From Tetragonia tetragonoides (lineage: Eukaryota > Streptophyta > Magnoliopsida > Caryophyllales > Aizoaceae): a DNA stretch of 64,000 nt. The DNA is taken from positions 34,599,501-34,663,500 of the forward strand of contig CM076152.1 of NCBI GenBank assembly GCA_038025085.1, in the 5' to 3' direction. Positions 33,733 through 48,100 of the stretch are shown piece by piece. Position numbers and translations under genes: made by a program. The first letter of the stretch is position 1. Each line of letters opens with the position of its first letter. Below the pieces are notes generated by a model. It was not told the DNA's origin and made no database searches. It worked only from the letters and a program-made list of their open reading frames with translations.

Positions 33733-36725
33733 TTAGGGACGCCTAAGTGTGTTCTTTGGAGCACTTATCCAAGAGCTACCAGCGATAGCAAATCTCCATA
33801 ATGCATTTACATGGTTAGGTTCAGCATAATCAATGCCAACACGTGGACCGACCAGTATACTTTCAGGCTTTGGTCCATCCAGAAGTTCTAAACCACCTGC
33901 ATCAATGTTAGTCAGCTTAGGTACAATTAAGGATTACATAATACAAGGACGGAAATGTAGAGCACAAGGACGGAAATGTAGAGCATCTTACCAGGTACAT
34001 AAAGGGGATGGTTAGACCATTCTGTTGATATTCCAAGCGCTTGACCAACCTGAAAAAAAATATGCAAATACTTTGAAATAATCTCAAGAAAAACACTCTT
34101 TTTTTGCTCGTTAATCTCAAGAAAAGCGCTTAACAAGCGCTGACATAGTGATAAATGGTCCAGTCCATGTGACCTAGAATCAAATTCCTTCAATCTTTTC
34201 TTTCAACTTAATTTTGATACATGTCAAAGCTTATCCACTTTTAAAATTTGGCATAAACACCTTATCCATGTCAATCTTTTGGAACATGTGCAACAATGGA
34301 CATGATATGACGTGTCAAGCTTTGCGATAAACAATTAGTTATTAGTTACAGGAAGGGGAGCGCTATCCATTTTGTGGCGCTGGCTCAGCTTGCAGATCTG
34401 CAAACTATCCTCAGTTGCAAAATATGGTAATAGTGAAGACGACCTACTTGCCTAACCTATTTGTATCTATATCACCAATCTTAATAAGTGTTCCTGTGCT
34501 GATCATTGATACAAAAAGGAAGAGAAGAAAGGAGTGCAAGCACAAAGTGCATGAGTTTGGGGAACGGAACATGTGGAGGTACGTAGCTAGAATAAATTGC
34601 AGATACATGAGTTGTAGACTGGTTAAACAAAGATCATCCCTGCTATACATTGCTAAGCAGTCCTAGCACTATGCTAGTGTTGAAAATGAAAGTTATATTT
34701 TTGGTATCAGCGGACGATCACTTCTTCAAATTCCCCATATAGATACAAGTACTTTATATAGTAAAGCCAGCAACTTCCATTATTTACTTCCCTTTTGTAG
34801 TCAATCCAAAAGTTGAAACATGTGAAAATATGCTAAAAACATATAAACTCAAAACATGCAAACATCTCCACAAGATCATGATGTGATTGCTAAGAATGCT
34901 AACATATCAACAAGTTCCAACAATTGACCTTGCACTTACACAATATCATCAACACTATGTGTGCATGACCCCAACAGAACGAAATTAAAATATAAAGGAC
35001 TGAACTAACCTTTCCTGGACCAGTGAGAAGAACAGGCTTATCGGTTATCTGAGCGCGACGCTGCTGAATGGTCGTCAAACCTGCAACATTTCCAATTTAT
35101 TCCAAACCTTCAACAGCTAAACCAAAGCTTGCACTCGTCTATACTCCTAGATTGCCCCCTCAAGACAGAACTGAATAATCTACTTCAACTTATCCCACGC
35201 ATGCTTCTTAAACACACGTCCAAGCAAAAGTAAGTATACATTATCTACAATGAATCAAGGATATATTTAAGTCCCTCCTGCTTAATATATAGAAGCCAGA
35301 ACGTGCCTGCTTCTTTGGAGTAATAAATGAGTCCTTTTACACCCAATTTCTGTGACAACTTAAGGATTGAAACAACTACTAGGCTACCATCATCCTCATC
35401 CTGTAGGAGGCTCTCAAAACTTTTGATAAGTCTACAATTGAGAATATCATAATTTGTGTCAAATTCTGAAAAGAAAATTCAACATGACAGCCGACTCTCA
35501 ATCCCTTTCTGCATTTCATCCCCAGATAGGAACGAGGAAATCTTTAGCCCATTATGGAAAAATTTCTAGTCTAAATGCCTAGATGAGGAGTTTATTTTTC
35601 CTTAGGCATTAGTTTTAGGCATCATTTAACCTTCCCCTGAAAGTACTACCTTCACTTTGTATCTCTCATGAAGACATGGAATCCCCTTTCTATCATCTCT
35701 CTTCCACATAAACAAAGTCTTCTAGGCAAGATGAAGAGTTCAAATCGACCCAGAAAGGTTTACGCTTAGGAATAATTAATTAATCCTTTGTTCAAATTAC
35801 CAGCCCCTAGCCAAACTGATTTATAAGAACATGGCTAACAAATGCTGCCTAGAATATGCAACGGTAGAAGCAATCAAAAACTCACCACTAACAGGAGCAC
35901 ACGAACGTATTAACACCGCCGCTCCAGCTCCTTCCTTGTCAGCAACAACATTAAGCATCATGTGAAGTCCGTAGCAGAGATACACATACGCATGCCCACC
36001 TGGTCCAAACTGTCCAAATTGCATACAGCAAACAAACAAACAAACAATTTAACAACAAAAACTCATACTCCAACAAGCAAAAGGCACTACATTTTCAAGT
36101 TCTCAGGACCCAATTCAAATCACTAAACAACTACAAAAAGGAAAAGTTTTCCATAGCTTACCATAGGAGCATTCCTGGTTGTAATGCCAAACCGACCATG
36201 ACAAGCCGAATCATTTGACCTATAAGCTTCCACCTGCAAGCATTTCCTGACCATTTTCAATCACTCTTTACACAATTAACCAAATTCCCCCCCCCCCAAA
36301 AAAAAACGACTGGTCATTTTATCAAACAGTTGGTGTGCGTGTTGGAAACTAATCAAAATCACCTCTGTAATCTGAAGCAAAACATCATCCCGTCTGAGAA
36401 ACTTGCCAAGAAGAAGTGGGGCAAGATCAATAGCGTCAATGGAGTAAAATTCAGGCCCCAAAATCGTCAAATTCTGAAAATCAAGCTCTAAACTTTTGGC
36501 TATTGGACGCTCGATTTTTAATGGGGATTTGGGCTTGGGTTTTGGTTTTGATTTGAGGTGATTGGGTGAGGATTTTGAGCGGAGAACGATAGTAGATTGA
36601 GATGGGTCTTCGTTGTTGTTAATGGAGTTTGATCTAAGGACCCGTTTGGATCGTTGAGGTCTTGTCATTTGTGTTTGCAGGTGATGGGACGAAAATAGGA
36701 ATTGACTGGCACTTCGATGAAGCAT
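33733..36725 (-). CDS. DNA-3-methyladenine glycosylase (AAG/MPG family)
   Basis: Six coding exons: 36363-36725, 36162-36233, 35886-36009, 35010-35080, 33992-34049 and 33733-33896; 283 residues in a consistent frame. The enzyme removes alkylated purines such as 3-methyladenine and hypoxanthine, starting base excision repair in the nucleus. The conserved core begins [20 protein letters not shown]. Exon 2 gives [20 protein letters not shown], where Glu123 matches the catalytic Glu of the family. Exon 3 gives [20 protein letters not shown]. Later exons give [15 protein letters not shown] and [10 protein letters not shown]. The N-terminal about 85 residues are basic and Ser/Lys/Pro-rich and may hold a nuclear signal. 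The start at 36725 is the first ATG; Met20 is an alternative. Intron 5 contains a 21-bp tandem repeat (about 33941-33985). Confidence 0.95.
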
Positions 36726-37396
36726 ATAATGAGATTATTTTTGTTTGATTATATTTTTGAAGGTTAAAGGGTTGACATTCCCAATGGATTTTCAATTTGG
36801 TGGTTGGCCCAGTTGAGAGTTTTGGCGGGGAATGATCATAGAATTGGTTTTGGATGGTAATTACTTGGGAACTTATAACAGAATTAAATAAAGTGGGGAA
36901 ATGTATTACTCGGTTAAATAAACCTTAATAATCAAAGCTAGTGTCTTAGTAGCCCTTATTTCACTAAAAAGAAAGTTATTCTCATCTTACAAAAAGTTAC
37001 GATGAAATGGGTTTATACAAGTTCTTATGTAAAATAGGCTCCTTCATTTCATTAAGATTGAGTTATGTTTATATATAGGAAGTAAATGAATATTCCATAG
37101 GAAGAAAAAAAGTAAAACAAAATTAAGACTAATTAGAAGACGTGTATATTATCAAAAAACAGTTTGCAAAACTTAATTTTGATGGTTTGTTTTTCAAAAC
37201 TCTTGATCAACGGGTTACATTGTACAAGAGAGAGTATTTAAGAAGTAAAGCGGATGCAAAATGTTAACATTAGTTGAGAATCTATGATAAATTCTAAGAG
37301 ATAACATAAAAAGATTTGGATCATCTGCAGTACTTTGATTCCCCTTTTTCCTTATAAATGGGGGGTTTTTTAATTAGAAAGTTCGGAGAAAAAGGA

Positions 37397-38290
<894 letters not shown>

Positions 38291-38336
38291 CAATCTGAAT
38301 TTCTGACCTACAGGGAATATCTGATAGAGTGACAGT

Positions 38337-38885
38337 TGTTATAACTACTACGATAATTAAGCAAGACAAATTAAGGGCGTGATATAATCACAGTCCTTTA
38401 AGGTTTTATTAGCCCCCACTATTTTGTTGTTGTTTGGAATTGTGGCTAATCTACCCCCAGGATCCCCTTAATCAATTAGAAAAAGTAGACAGCAAACCTA
38501 CTAATTCTCCTATGAACACCATTGTTACATAATAATCGGTTGGGAAGAAGAAGAAAAGAAAAAGATAATCTGAACCAATGCCTCAACCCCTATTTATAGA
38601 GAAAAATAGGGCAGTTAATAACAGTTACCAAAACTGTCATTAAAAGGATAATTATGAAAATTTATTTAATTAAATTAATTAAATAAATAAATCGCAAAAA
38701 GTGCTAAGTGCTAAGTGCTTAAATATATAAATATTATAATATACTTAACACTTGTCCATAGTTTCCCTCCATAATTTCATTCAAACTACAAAAGGACACT
38801 ATACCATATAAAGTGGTTCTATTTCTCTTTCCCCACCAATGTGGGACTCTTCCAAACTTGCTATTGTAAAGACTATACACCAACA
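38337..38885 (-). repeat. Copia 3' LTR
   Basis: 549 bp, beginning TGTTATAACTACTACGATAA on the plus strand and ending CTATACACCAACA. It is preceded by target duplication ACAGT. A small expansion of GTGCTAAGTGCTAAGTGC separates it from the other LTR. Confidence 0.95.
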
Positions 38886-39387
38886 ATCCCCCACTTAGTC
38901 TTTGACAATAGTCGCATGTACATTTATGCATAAATAAAGGTATCTTTCGATTTGGACATTTACTTAGTGTATACCCTTCAAAGTTCTAACGAAATCAATG
39001 GCGGCTTGTAGCATTTGAGCCATGATTTCTAAACGTTAGAAACGGAAGAATAACACACACAATTTCTCTATCAATAAATGATGTTCATAGACATGGTAGC
39101 ACTATTATGGCCATGTGCTCATCCTGGATTCATGAACATTTACAAAAGTTTTTTTACTTACTCTTGTTAGGAGCGGCACCACTCCTTATGTCCATATAGG
39201 TGAAGACCCTTTATCACAAGGAAGACTTCATTAAGAATATATCATTCACCCTAATAATATATCACATTTAGTTTGCAAATAAACTAAATGTGAAAGTCGG
39301 TAATCAGCAACTTGTCATTACCACATTGAACTTTTCAACTAGGAGAAAGCCTAGAGAAAAGTTGGGTTTTCATTGCTGCCAACTTAA

Positions 39388-42300
39388 TCAAATGAGTCTC
39401 AACCCCATTTCTCTTGCTGCTCCAAAGACCATGTCCTTTGGAAGACCTTTAGTAAATGGATCCGCTAAATTATTACAAGACCTAACATACACAATAGAGA
39501 TTATCCCATCGGATATTAACTGGCTTACATATGCATGTCTTAAACTAATATGTCTAGATTTTCCATTATAAATCTTATTATATGCTCTAGACAAAGTAGC
39601 TTCACTATCACAATGCAAAGATATGGCTGGCATCGGTTGTGGCCACAACTCTATATCCAATAGCATATTTCTCAGCCATTCTGCTTCTTTGCCTGTCACT
39701 GCTAAGGCTAAAAATTCAGCCTCCATGGTGGAATGTGATATACAAGTTTGTTTCTTTGAAGCCCAAGAAACCGCTCCACCACCAAGTGTAAAAATCCAAC
39801 CACTAGTGGATTTATTATCACTTGCACTAGTTATCCAACTAGCATCCGAGTATCCCTCTAACACTGAAGGAAAATTACCATAACACAAAGCAAGATTTTT
39901 GGTTCTCCGTAAATAACCAAAAATTCTTCCAATAGCCTTCCAGTGTTCTATACTAGGACTACTCGTAAATCTTGAAAGTTTGCAAACAGCAAATGCAATA
40001 TCCGGCCTCGTACAATGTGTTGCATACATTGAACTTCCTATTGCACTTGCATATTCTAGTTGAGCAACCGCTTTTCCAGAATTTTTCTCAAGTTTACAAG
40101 ATATTTCATAAGGAGTGTTAGCCTCTTTGAAATTCAAATGCTTAAACTTATTAAGCATCTTTTCAACATAATGAGATTGACGGAAGGCAAAACCCCCACT
40201 ATTTTTCACAATTTTAATTCCTAAGATAGTATCAACTTCATTTAAATCTTTCATTTTAAAACATGAAGTTAAATACTCCTTAGTTTCATTAATGCATATC
40301 ATGTTGGTTCCGATAATCAACATGTCATCAACATAAAGGCATATAATAACACTATATTCTCTTGTAAACTTAGTATAAATACATCTATCCGCATAGTTAT
40401 GGGTAAAACCATTAGACAACACCACAGAATCAAATTTCTCATGTCATTGCTTTGGTGCTTGTTTTAACCCATATAGAGATTTTTTTAATTTGCAAACTTT
40501 ACGTTCATTTCCAGGCAAAACAAACCCCTCGGGTTGTTTCATATACACCTCTACATCTAATTCCAATTTAAAAATGTTGTCTTTACATCCATTTGGTGCA
40601 CATGCAAATTATATATCGATGCTAAAGCCAAAAGCACTCTAATGGATGTAATTCTAGCCACAGGAGCATAGGTGTCAAAATAAATCAATTCCTTCCCTTT
40701 GGGAAAACCCTTGTATGACCAATCTAGCTTTAAAAGTTTGTATGGTTCCATCTGTGTTGTATTGTGTTTTAAATACCCATTTACATCCAATGGCCTTAGA
40801 ACCTGGAGGCAAAACTGAAATTTCCCATGTATTATTTGATAACAAAGAATTCATTTCGTCATCAATTGCCTCCTTCCAAAATGCCGCGTTTCTAGAAGCC
40901 ATTGCTTCTTTAAACGTTTTTGGATCATCTTCTACATTTAGAATTATGGGTATTTTATTTACAACATTTTCTCTATCACCTTCCACAAGGAAGAGAATAG
41001 CTTGAGAAATAATAAATTGTGGTCCCAAATTTTTCTCCTTTCTAACTCTTTGGCTTCTCCTAGGTTCACTAGTAGATACAACCAAAGTTCTCTTGCTTTT
41101 AGAATTGTTGTTTGGAGGAAGGAGAACTTGTGGGGTTTGCACGGAATTATCAATTGTAGAATCATGTCGAAATTTATTCTCAAAAAATTCAACATTCCTT
41201 GATTCTACAATCACATTAGAGTCTAAATCCAATAGGCGATAAGCCTTTGAATTTTCTGCATATCCCATAAAAATGCTTTTTAAAGCCCTTGGTCCTAACT
41301 TAGTCATTTTAGGTAAGGGAACTTTATAGTATGCTATACAACCCCAAACTCTAAAATAATTTATGTTAGGCTTTCTCCCTCTCCTGATTTCATATGGAGA
41401 AACTTTAACTTTTTTAGAAGGAACTCTATTATTTACATGACATGATGTTAGTAAAGCCTCACCCCACAAATTGTTAGGCAATTTTGCATTCACTAACATA
41501 GAATTAATCATGTCGGTCAAAACACCATTTTTCCTTTCGGCCACTCCATTTTGTTGTGGAGTATATGGTGCTGGTTTTTGGTGTATTAAACCATGAGTTT
41601 CACAATAGGAAGAAAATTCCGTAGGAAAATATTCCCCACCTCTATCACTTCGCAAAATTTTAATTTTTCTTCCTTTTTGTGTCTCAACTTCAGCTTTGTA
41701 AATTTGAAACATATCAAAAGCCTGGTCTTTTGTTTTCATCAAATAAACATAATATTATCTAGAACAATCATCAATAATGAACGTAATGAAATATCTACTT
41801 CCACCTCTAGTTAAATGTCCATTGAATTCACAAATATCAGAATGTACAAGTTCTAGAATTTCTGAATTTCTGTCTACCTTAGGGAAATGCTTTCTTTTCA
41901 TCTTTGCTTGGACACAAATTTCACATTTATCTTTATGTTCATTACTATAGGAAATAATACCATGTTTAGACATGTATTTCATTGTCCTATAATTAATGTG
42001 TCCCAATCGATTATGCCACAAATTAAAAGATGAACATTCAATACTAAAATTCGAATTTAATAAAGGCGCAACAATATAAGCAGAATTTGCAACTTTATTA
42101 ATACTTAGTTTGAACATACCATCACAAGTATAACCCTTCCCTACAAAGACCCCGGCCTTAGATAGAATCACTTTGTCTGATTCTATCACAGCCTTTAATC
42201 CCTTCTTACAAAGCATAAAACCAGAAACTAAGTTCTTCCTAATTTCAGGAACATGAAGTACATTAGTTAAAATAACTTTCTTTCCAGAGGTAAACTGAAG

Positions 42301-43442
42301 TTCCACCGAACCGGTTCCATGAACTTTGACAGTGTGGTGGTCTCCCATTAGGACTTCATGGGCTCCTGCAGATTCTGTATAATCCTTAAAGAGTGACTTT
42401 TTGCTGCAAACATGAGTAGTTGCTCCAGAATCATACCACCAATCATCACTGGTTGTGACTGATGCCATGTGCATTTCTTGAATCATTCCGATATGCAAAT
42501 CAGAAACCATAGCGACAATGTCACTACCCTGCACACTCTCAACCACGTTTGCTTTATCTTCACCCTTCTTTTGGTTTTGATTCTGGTTCTGTCTATTCTT
42601 AGGAGCCTTACACAAACGTTTTATGTGGCCTTTCTTTTCACAATTATAACAAACAACATTAGATAAATCCCTTTTACCCTTTTTGTTGTTATAATTATTA
42701 TCATTGTTATTATTGCCCTTTCTCTTTTTGCCTCTCTGGTTATTCTGAGAGTTATTCTGTAAATTATTTTTATTAACATAATTCACCTTAGAAGTAGATG
42801 CATCATTTATAGCCTTATCACGGATTCGAGTCTCCTCCTCAATCCGTAAATGTTTCTGTAACTGTTCCAAGGAAAGGTCCTCAGTAGTATGCATCAGTTT
42901 CTTCCGGTAATTAAACCAGGAACGAGGCAACTTGGCAATAATACCACCAACCAATAGTTTCTCAGGAATTTCAAACACAAATCCTTAAACTTAGATACCA
43001 ATATAAGTCATTCATGAACTTGATCTAAGATAGGTTGAGTATCATCCATACTAAATTCGAAAAACTGAAAAATTATGAACTTATCTGCTCCTTGTTTTTC
43101 GGCATTGTATTTGAATTCCAGAGAGTCCCACATCTCCTTTGCGGTCTTTATGCTACTGAACAGATCATACAGACAATCAGACAGGGACTGGAGAATATAC
43201 CCTCTGCACAGCATTCCATCTTCTTCTCGCTTCTTGCGTTCAGCCACCACTGCTTCAGTATCTTTGTCATTCGGTTCAGGGAGGAGCTTCAGATTGGGGT
43301 CCAGAATGTAAAAGATTTTTAGAGCAGTAAGTAAGAACGCAATTTTCTCCTTCCAGCGAAGGAAATTGGTTCCATCAAAACGGTCAAGTCTAATTGTGCT
43401 TTGGTCGAACATTTTCAGAGTATTGTCTACGTTTGATTCCAT
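39388..43442 (-). pseudogene. Copia gag-pol polyprotein, interrupted several times
   Basis: Reading right to left on the minus strand: gag from 43442 (MESNVDNTLKMFDQ) to a stop at 43008; then 42978-41755 with the zinc knuckle CYNCEKKGHIKRLC, the protease motif DSGATTHVC and the GAG-pre-integrase domain LWHNRLGHINYRTMKYMS; a break near 41755-41745; integrase core with SDRGGEYFPTEF and YTPQQNGVAERKN and the start of reverse transcriptase to 40675; a frame change near 40680-40790; a stop at 40557 and further damage to about 40430; then 40425-39388 with YVDDMLIIG and the RNase H region ([22 protein letters not shown]). At least four lesions are present, so it is not autonomous. All enzymatic motifs remain recognisable. 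Confidence 0.95.
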
Positions 43443-43459
43443 ATTAAAACCTTAAAGAT

Positions 43460-43998
43460 TGTTATAACTACTACGATAATTAAGCAAGACAAATTAAGGG
43501 CGTGATATAATCACCGTCCTTTAAGGTTTTATTAGCCCCCACTACTTTGTTGCTGTTGGGAATTGTGGCTAATCTACCTCCAGGATTCCCTTAATCAATT
43601 AGAAAAAGTAGACAGCAAACCTACTAATTCTCGTATGAACATCATTGTTACATAATCGGTTGGGAAGAAGAAGAAGAGAAAAAGATAATCTGAACCAATG
43701 CCTCAACCACTATTTATAGAAAAAAAATAGAGCAGTTAAAAACAGTTACCAAAATTGTCATTAAAAGGATAATTACGAAAAATTATTTAATTAAATTAAT
43801 TAAATAAATAAATCGCAAAAAGTGCTAGGTGCTTAAGTATATAAATATTATAATATACTTAGCACTTGTCCATAGATTCCCTCCATAATTTCATTCAAAC
43901 TACAAAGGACACTATACCATATAAAGTGGTTCTATTTCTCTTTCCCCACCAATGTGGGACTCTTTCAAACTTGCTATTGTAAAGACTATACATCAACA
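43460..43998 (-). repeat. Copia 5' LTR
   Basis: 539 bp, the partner of 38337-38885, ending CTATACATCAACA and followed by ACAGT. A TATTTATAG motif and the AT-rich centre are shared by both LTRs. On the minus strand this copy would drive transcription. Confidence 0.95.
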
Positions 43999-45110
43999 AC
44001 AGTTCGTTTAGGAACAAACGTGACTTCTTCTGCTAGTGTCTCCCAGTGGCCATTCACTATAACTTTTTTTTTTGGGTGAATATTCACTATAAACTTTGTT
44101 GCTCGTGTTAGTCGTGTTGAAATTGAATGTGCACCACCACCGCATTTCCACTTCATTCGTGCTTCCAGTTAATCAACTAAAATAACGAAATGCTCATCAT
44201 CAGATTCATCACCCATTAGAGCAGCCTCAATGGTAGGATACCAAAAGATGTCTTAGCAAATCCTTTTCATTTTTTACAATTCCAAAGCTAAGACAAACCG
44301 CCACGAAGCGGGTGAACGACAAACTACTGTTCTTTTTTTTGCTCGTCAAAAAAAGGGTATAGGTGAATGACGACCGAAGCACTCCATATTCGGACTCTCG
44401 TGTTCAATAACGAACATATTAGTTTGAACAACAAATGCAAGCACTACAAACTACATTTTTTTTTTTTGATAGGACACTACAAACTACATTTAACTAAGAA
44501 AGAAAGACACCCAAAAACGGTGCATATCAATTGAACATTGGCCTCTAAAGAGCAATCCTTCAGTGAGGGCAACACATAGCCCTTCCCATATCAATTGGAC
44601 ATTGGCCTCTAAAGAGCAATCCTTCAGTGAGGGCAACGCATAACCCTTCCCCAACACCAGCAGGCTGCAAACTCTGCTGAAGCTTCCTTCGGTTTGGGGA
44701 CAGGGTTCCACTGGTAAACTTGCCAATAAAGACTTCCAGATTTGTACTCAACATAGACACAAAGCTCAGAATATAGGAACTGAGACAACATACATCAAGC
44801 ACTAAGCAACCAAAAAAGATTGGACATGGAAACCTTCATTTCTTGACAAACCCTGTCATTTTCGTTCCAAAAACTCAAGGGTGACAACATGTATAACCAT
44901 AGACCATAGTTAACCATAGACCATAGTTATTCAAGGAGGCAAAAAGACAAAGACAAGTATGAGACATGTGCATTGTCCACAAGATTCGCATGGTGATTGA
45001 TATGTAATCTAGCCAGTTCATCAAATAACATTCATGGCTTAGAGTACGAGGAATAAGAATAGATGACACTGTTACACTTGTGAAGCAAAGTTATGCTCTT
45101 TCTTGAGAGC
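43999..45110. other. Intergenic and AHA1 3' flank
   Basis: Between the copia element and the AHA1-like stop codon. It includes a 64-bp tandem duplication (44523-44650). The part nearest 45110 is probably AHA1 3' UTR. No separate gene is supported. Confidence 0.5.
44523..44650. repeat. 64-bp tandem duplication
   Basis: CATATCAATTGAACATTGGC is repeated 64 bp later as CATATCAATTGGACATTGGC. The whole unit (through AGGGCAACACATAGCCCTTC) is duplicated with only a few differences, suggesting a young slip or duplication. Confidence 0.93.
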
Positions 45111-48100
45111 TCAAAGTCCGAAGCCAAAGATTGCTCGTATCTTGTGGAAGATGAGGTCTCGCCAGCCTCTCTCTGTGTTCTCCACCACAGTTTCATTCCC
45201 ATATCTGCATCAGATAAAGTACACAGCATAAATGCCTGCTACTACAATAATAGAACATACCGTACCTCAACCAAAGTAACAATGGTTATATAACCAAACA
45301 AAATCTACATAAACCATTGACTGACCTGTCTTCCTCAGGGACATCCGTCTGAACCAACTTGACAACAGTGACACCAGATTCCGGCTCCTCAAATGTCAGT
45401 TTCACCTGAACATACGATTTTCAAAAACATTGAGGTGAGACACATAATAACTATACAACCAGAACCCACAAGACGTTTGAAAACCAAAAGCCAAAAATAC
45501 ATAAATAAAAAAAGGAATGAGAAACCATTTCACGCTGAAGAACCAAATTTACATGAAATGAAGAAACCCAATATAGTCTATGCAGGACAAAGGCCAGTAA
45601 AATGGATGAACATAGAAACATCGACCAAGCGGCATTCATTCTAAACTGCTAACAAGCTAATAAGTAGGAACATTTTCGCACACAAAAGCACCATTTTTAT
45701 TTACTTTTTTTAGATTACATGGGTATCCGAGTTTTGCCCGACTAATCTCAAGGGCCCTAAAGATAACAACCAGGAAAACCTCCAGTGCCCGGAGGGGATT
45801 CAAACCTAGGACCTCTGGGACAAATCTCAGAGGTTTTACCAGCTGAGCTATACAAACCAAAGCACCATAAGTGTTATGCTACTGCCCTAATTAAACTTAA
45901 AACACAAACTCTTTTAAATCAATGTAGTCTATAACAAGACATAAGCTGAGCAATAAAAACCAGCCGGATCTGGCAAAATATTCTACATGATTACAGCTCT
46001 TCATTGCCAACAGGTCGACAAATGGTATTGAGGCACTCTTCACATTGAAGATGCAAGGACAAGCACTAAGTCTCTATGTTCAGATGACTAAGTGAACACC
46101 TCAGCCTTCTCTCAAGCAATCGCAAACAAAATCTGGAGTTCCATCCTCTTCTAAAATCTTGAGGCATACACCTAATGATTCGGCTGAATTCCTGTACCCC
46201 TACCTGGAATCTTTTGGTACATGCCAATTACGTTCACTATATCTCAAGCATACACCAAAGGGTTCTGCTGAAAACCCTATCTCGACATTTACCCTTACCG
46301 TAAACAAACCGCACATAACTATTATTTGCTTCTACTACATGAATACATTTTTATCAAATGCAAATTGAATATTTGTTGTAGTTTTTCACAACCAAATATG
46401 CAAAATCAACAATTGTGAAATGAACATCAAGTGCAGTTCTTCCCGGGAAACATGCCTATCCAGACTCCTGCATGAGCTCAGAATCCCTATGGCCTACAGT
46501 GAACCCAATTCCCCTTAAATGTGACAATCAATCTAAGCGCTTGTTTGGTTAACATAGGAGGTGGAAATTTCCGAGGAGTTCCAATTCACGGGAACAAAAT
46601 ACCTTGCTAGCCCATGTTAGGTTAACATGGAAAATAACATGGAAAAGTTACAATTCACATTGATTATCATCAAGTTCATTGAAAGTTACTAAAATTGTTA
46701 GATTGCCAATGTGGGATGTAACTTCCATAAGAATTCCAACTTATGTCGGGAGGGAGTAGGTAAGCAACTTCCCCCATTTTGTAGGAAATGAAAATTCATG
46801 GGAAATTCTACTTCCTCCATTTTGCTAATTTTTGTCAACCAAACAACTCACTTATTTTGCACTTAATCCAACTTCCTATGTTTTCTAATGTCAACCATTC
46901 AACCGTTTAGTGGTCATTTGGTTGGCATGGCAAAACATGGAAAGTTAAACTTCCTAGGAAGTGCAAATTTGTTGTCATGTTTAGTTGACCAAAAAATTAG
47001 CATAATGAGAAATTAAAACCTCCCATGAAGTTCCACTTCCCACAAAATGGAGGAAGTGGCTTACCTACTACCATAGGTATGTGAAATTTCCTATGGAAAG
47101 TGGCTTCCCTCAATGGCAATCAAACAACTTTATCAACTTCCAAGGAAATTGATGGAAGGTATTTACTTCCTATGAATTGGATGTTGGAACACATGAATAT
47201 TCAACTTCCTATGTGAATGAAACAAGCACACAAACTTTCCCTAGCAAGTCCTTGAAGTTAACTGGTTGTCAAGATGGAAAGTAAGGCCTTGTTCTTTTCG
47301 TCGATTCCATGCTGCATTCCGTTCCGTTCCAATCCGTTCCGTGCCGCATTCTGTACTTCATTTTGTCTCACATATTTTTGAATTATCCGCGCCGTGCCGT
47401 TCCGTTCCATTCCGTTCCGTTCCGTTCCAATCCGTTCCGTTCCTCAACGTCCCGCACCATTCCGTTGAAGAGAACAGGACCTAACTTCAAAAAGAAATTT
47501 CCACATACCTATGGGGAGTGTGAAAGCAACTTCCTCTATTTTGGTGGGAAGTGGGAAGTGGGAAGTGGAAGTCACGAAAGTTGTCCTTCCCCCATTTTGC
47601 TTCTTTTTCAACCAAACAACTCCCTAGTTTTGCACTTCCTATTCCAATGGTAACTAAACAACAATTTTAACAGCATCTTTTAAAACAATTAATTAATAGC
47701 CTAATGTACCATGACCATACAAAACATATTGAATAAACACTAAAACAATGGTGTTCCCTTAACATCCAAAGCAACATTAAAGAACACAGTCGCATTGGTT
47801 TACAGGCTTAGTTATAAAAAGCGCGAGGCGCTTTGAGGCGATAAGAGTCTTCGGAGTAGAACTTAGTTTTAAAAAGCGCGAAGCGCTTCGAGGCGATAAG
47901 GGTCTTCGGAGTCGGAGCGCGAGGCGCAAGGCGAAGGCGCACGCCTCACATACGCGAGGCGCACTATTTTTAAATACTTAAAAATGATTTCTATTTTTTA
48001 TTTTTCACTCAAAACACATTATAAATATACTAGAATGCTTAAAGTCAAGATAGAAATAGAAAACAACTTGCTAAATATTATAAGAAATTGAACAAATTAA

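Larger units (their letters stand above)
38337..43998 (-). mobile_element. Ty1/copia LTR retrotransposon, both LTRs and target duplication present
   Basis: A 5662-bp element on the minus strand with LTRs 43460-43998 (5') and 38337-38885 (3'), each TG...CA. The 5-bp target duplication ACAGT is perfect at 38332-38336 and 43999-44003. A polypurine tract, AAGTGGGGGAT on the minus strand, abuts the 3' LTR. The gene order (gag, protease, integrase, reverse transcriptase, RNase H) defines Ty1/copia. The usual TGGTATCAGAGC primer site is not visible next to the 5' LTR, and the gag ATG (43442) lies only about 17 bases from the LTR. LTRs differ at perhaps 5% of sites by eye, so the insertion is not recent. 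Confidence 0.96.

Noticed and set aside
44490..44802. Overlapping open frames with a repeated GLCVALTEGLLFRGQC-like peptide
   Set aside because: The peptide repeat follows from the 64-bp DNA duplication; no family recognised, probably AHA1 3' flank.
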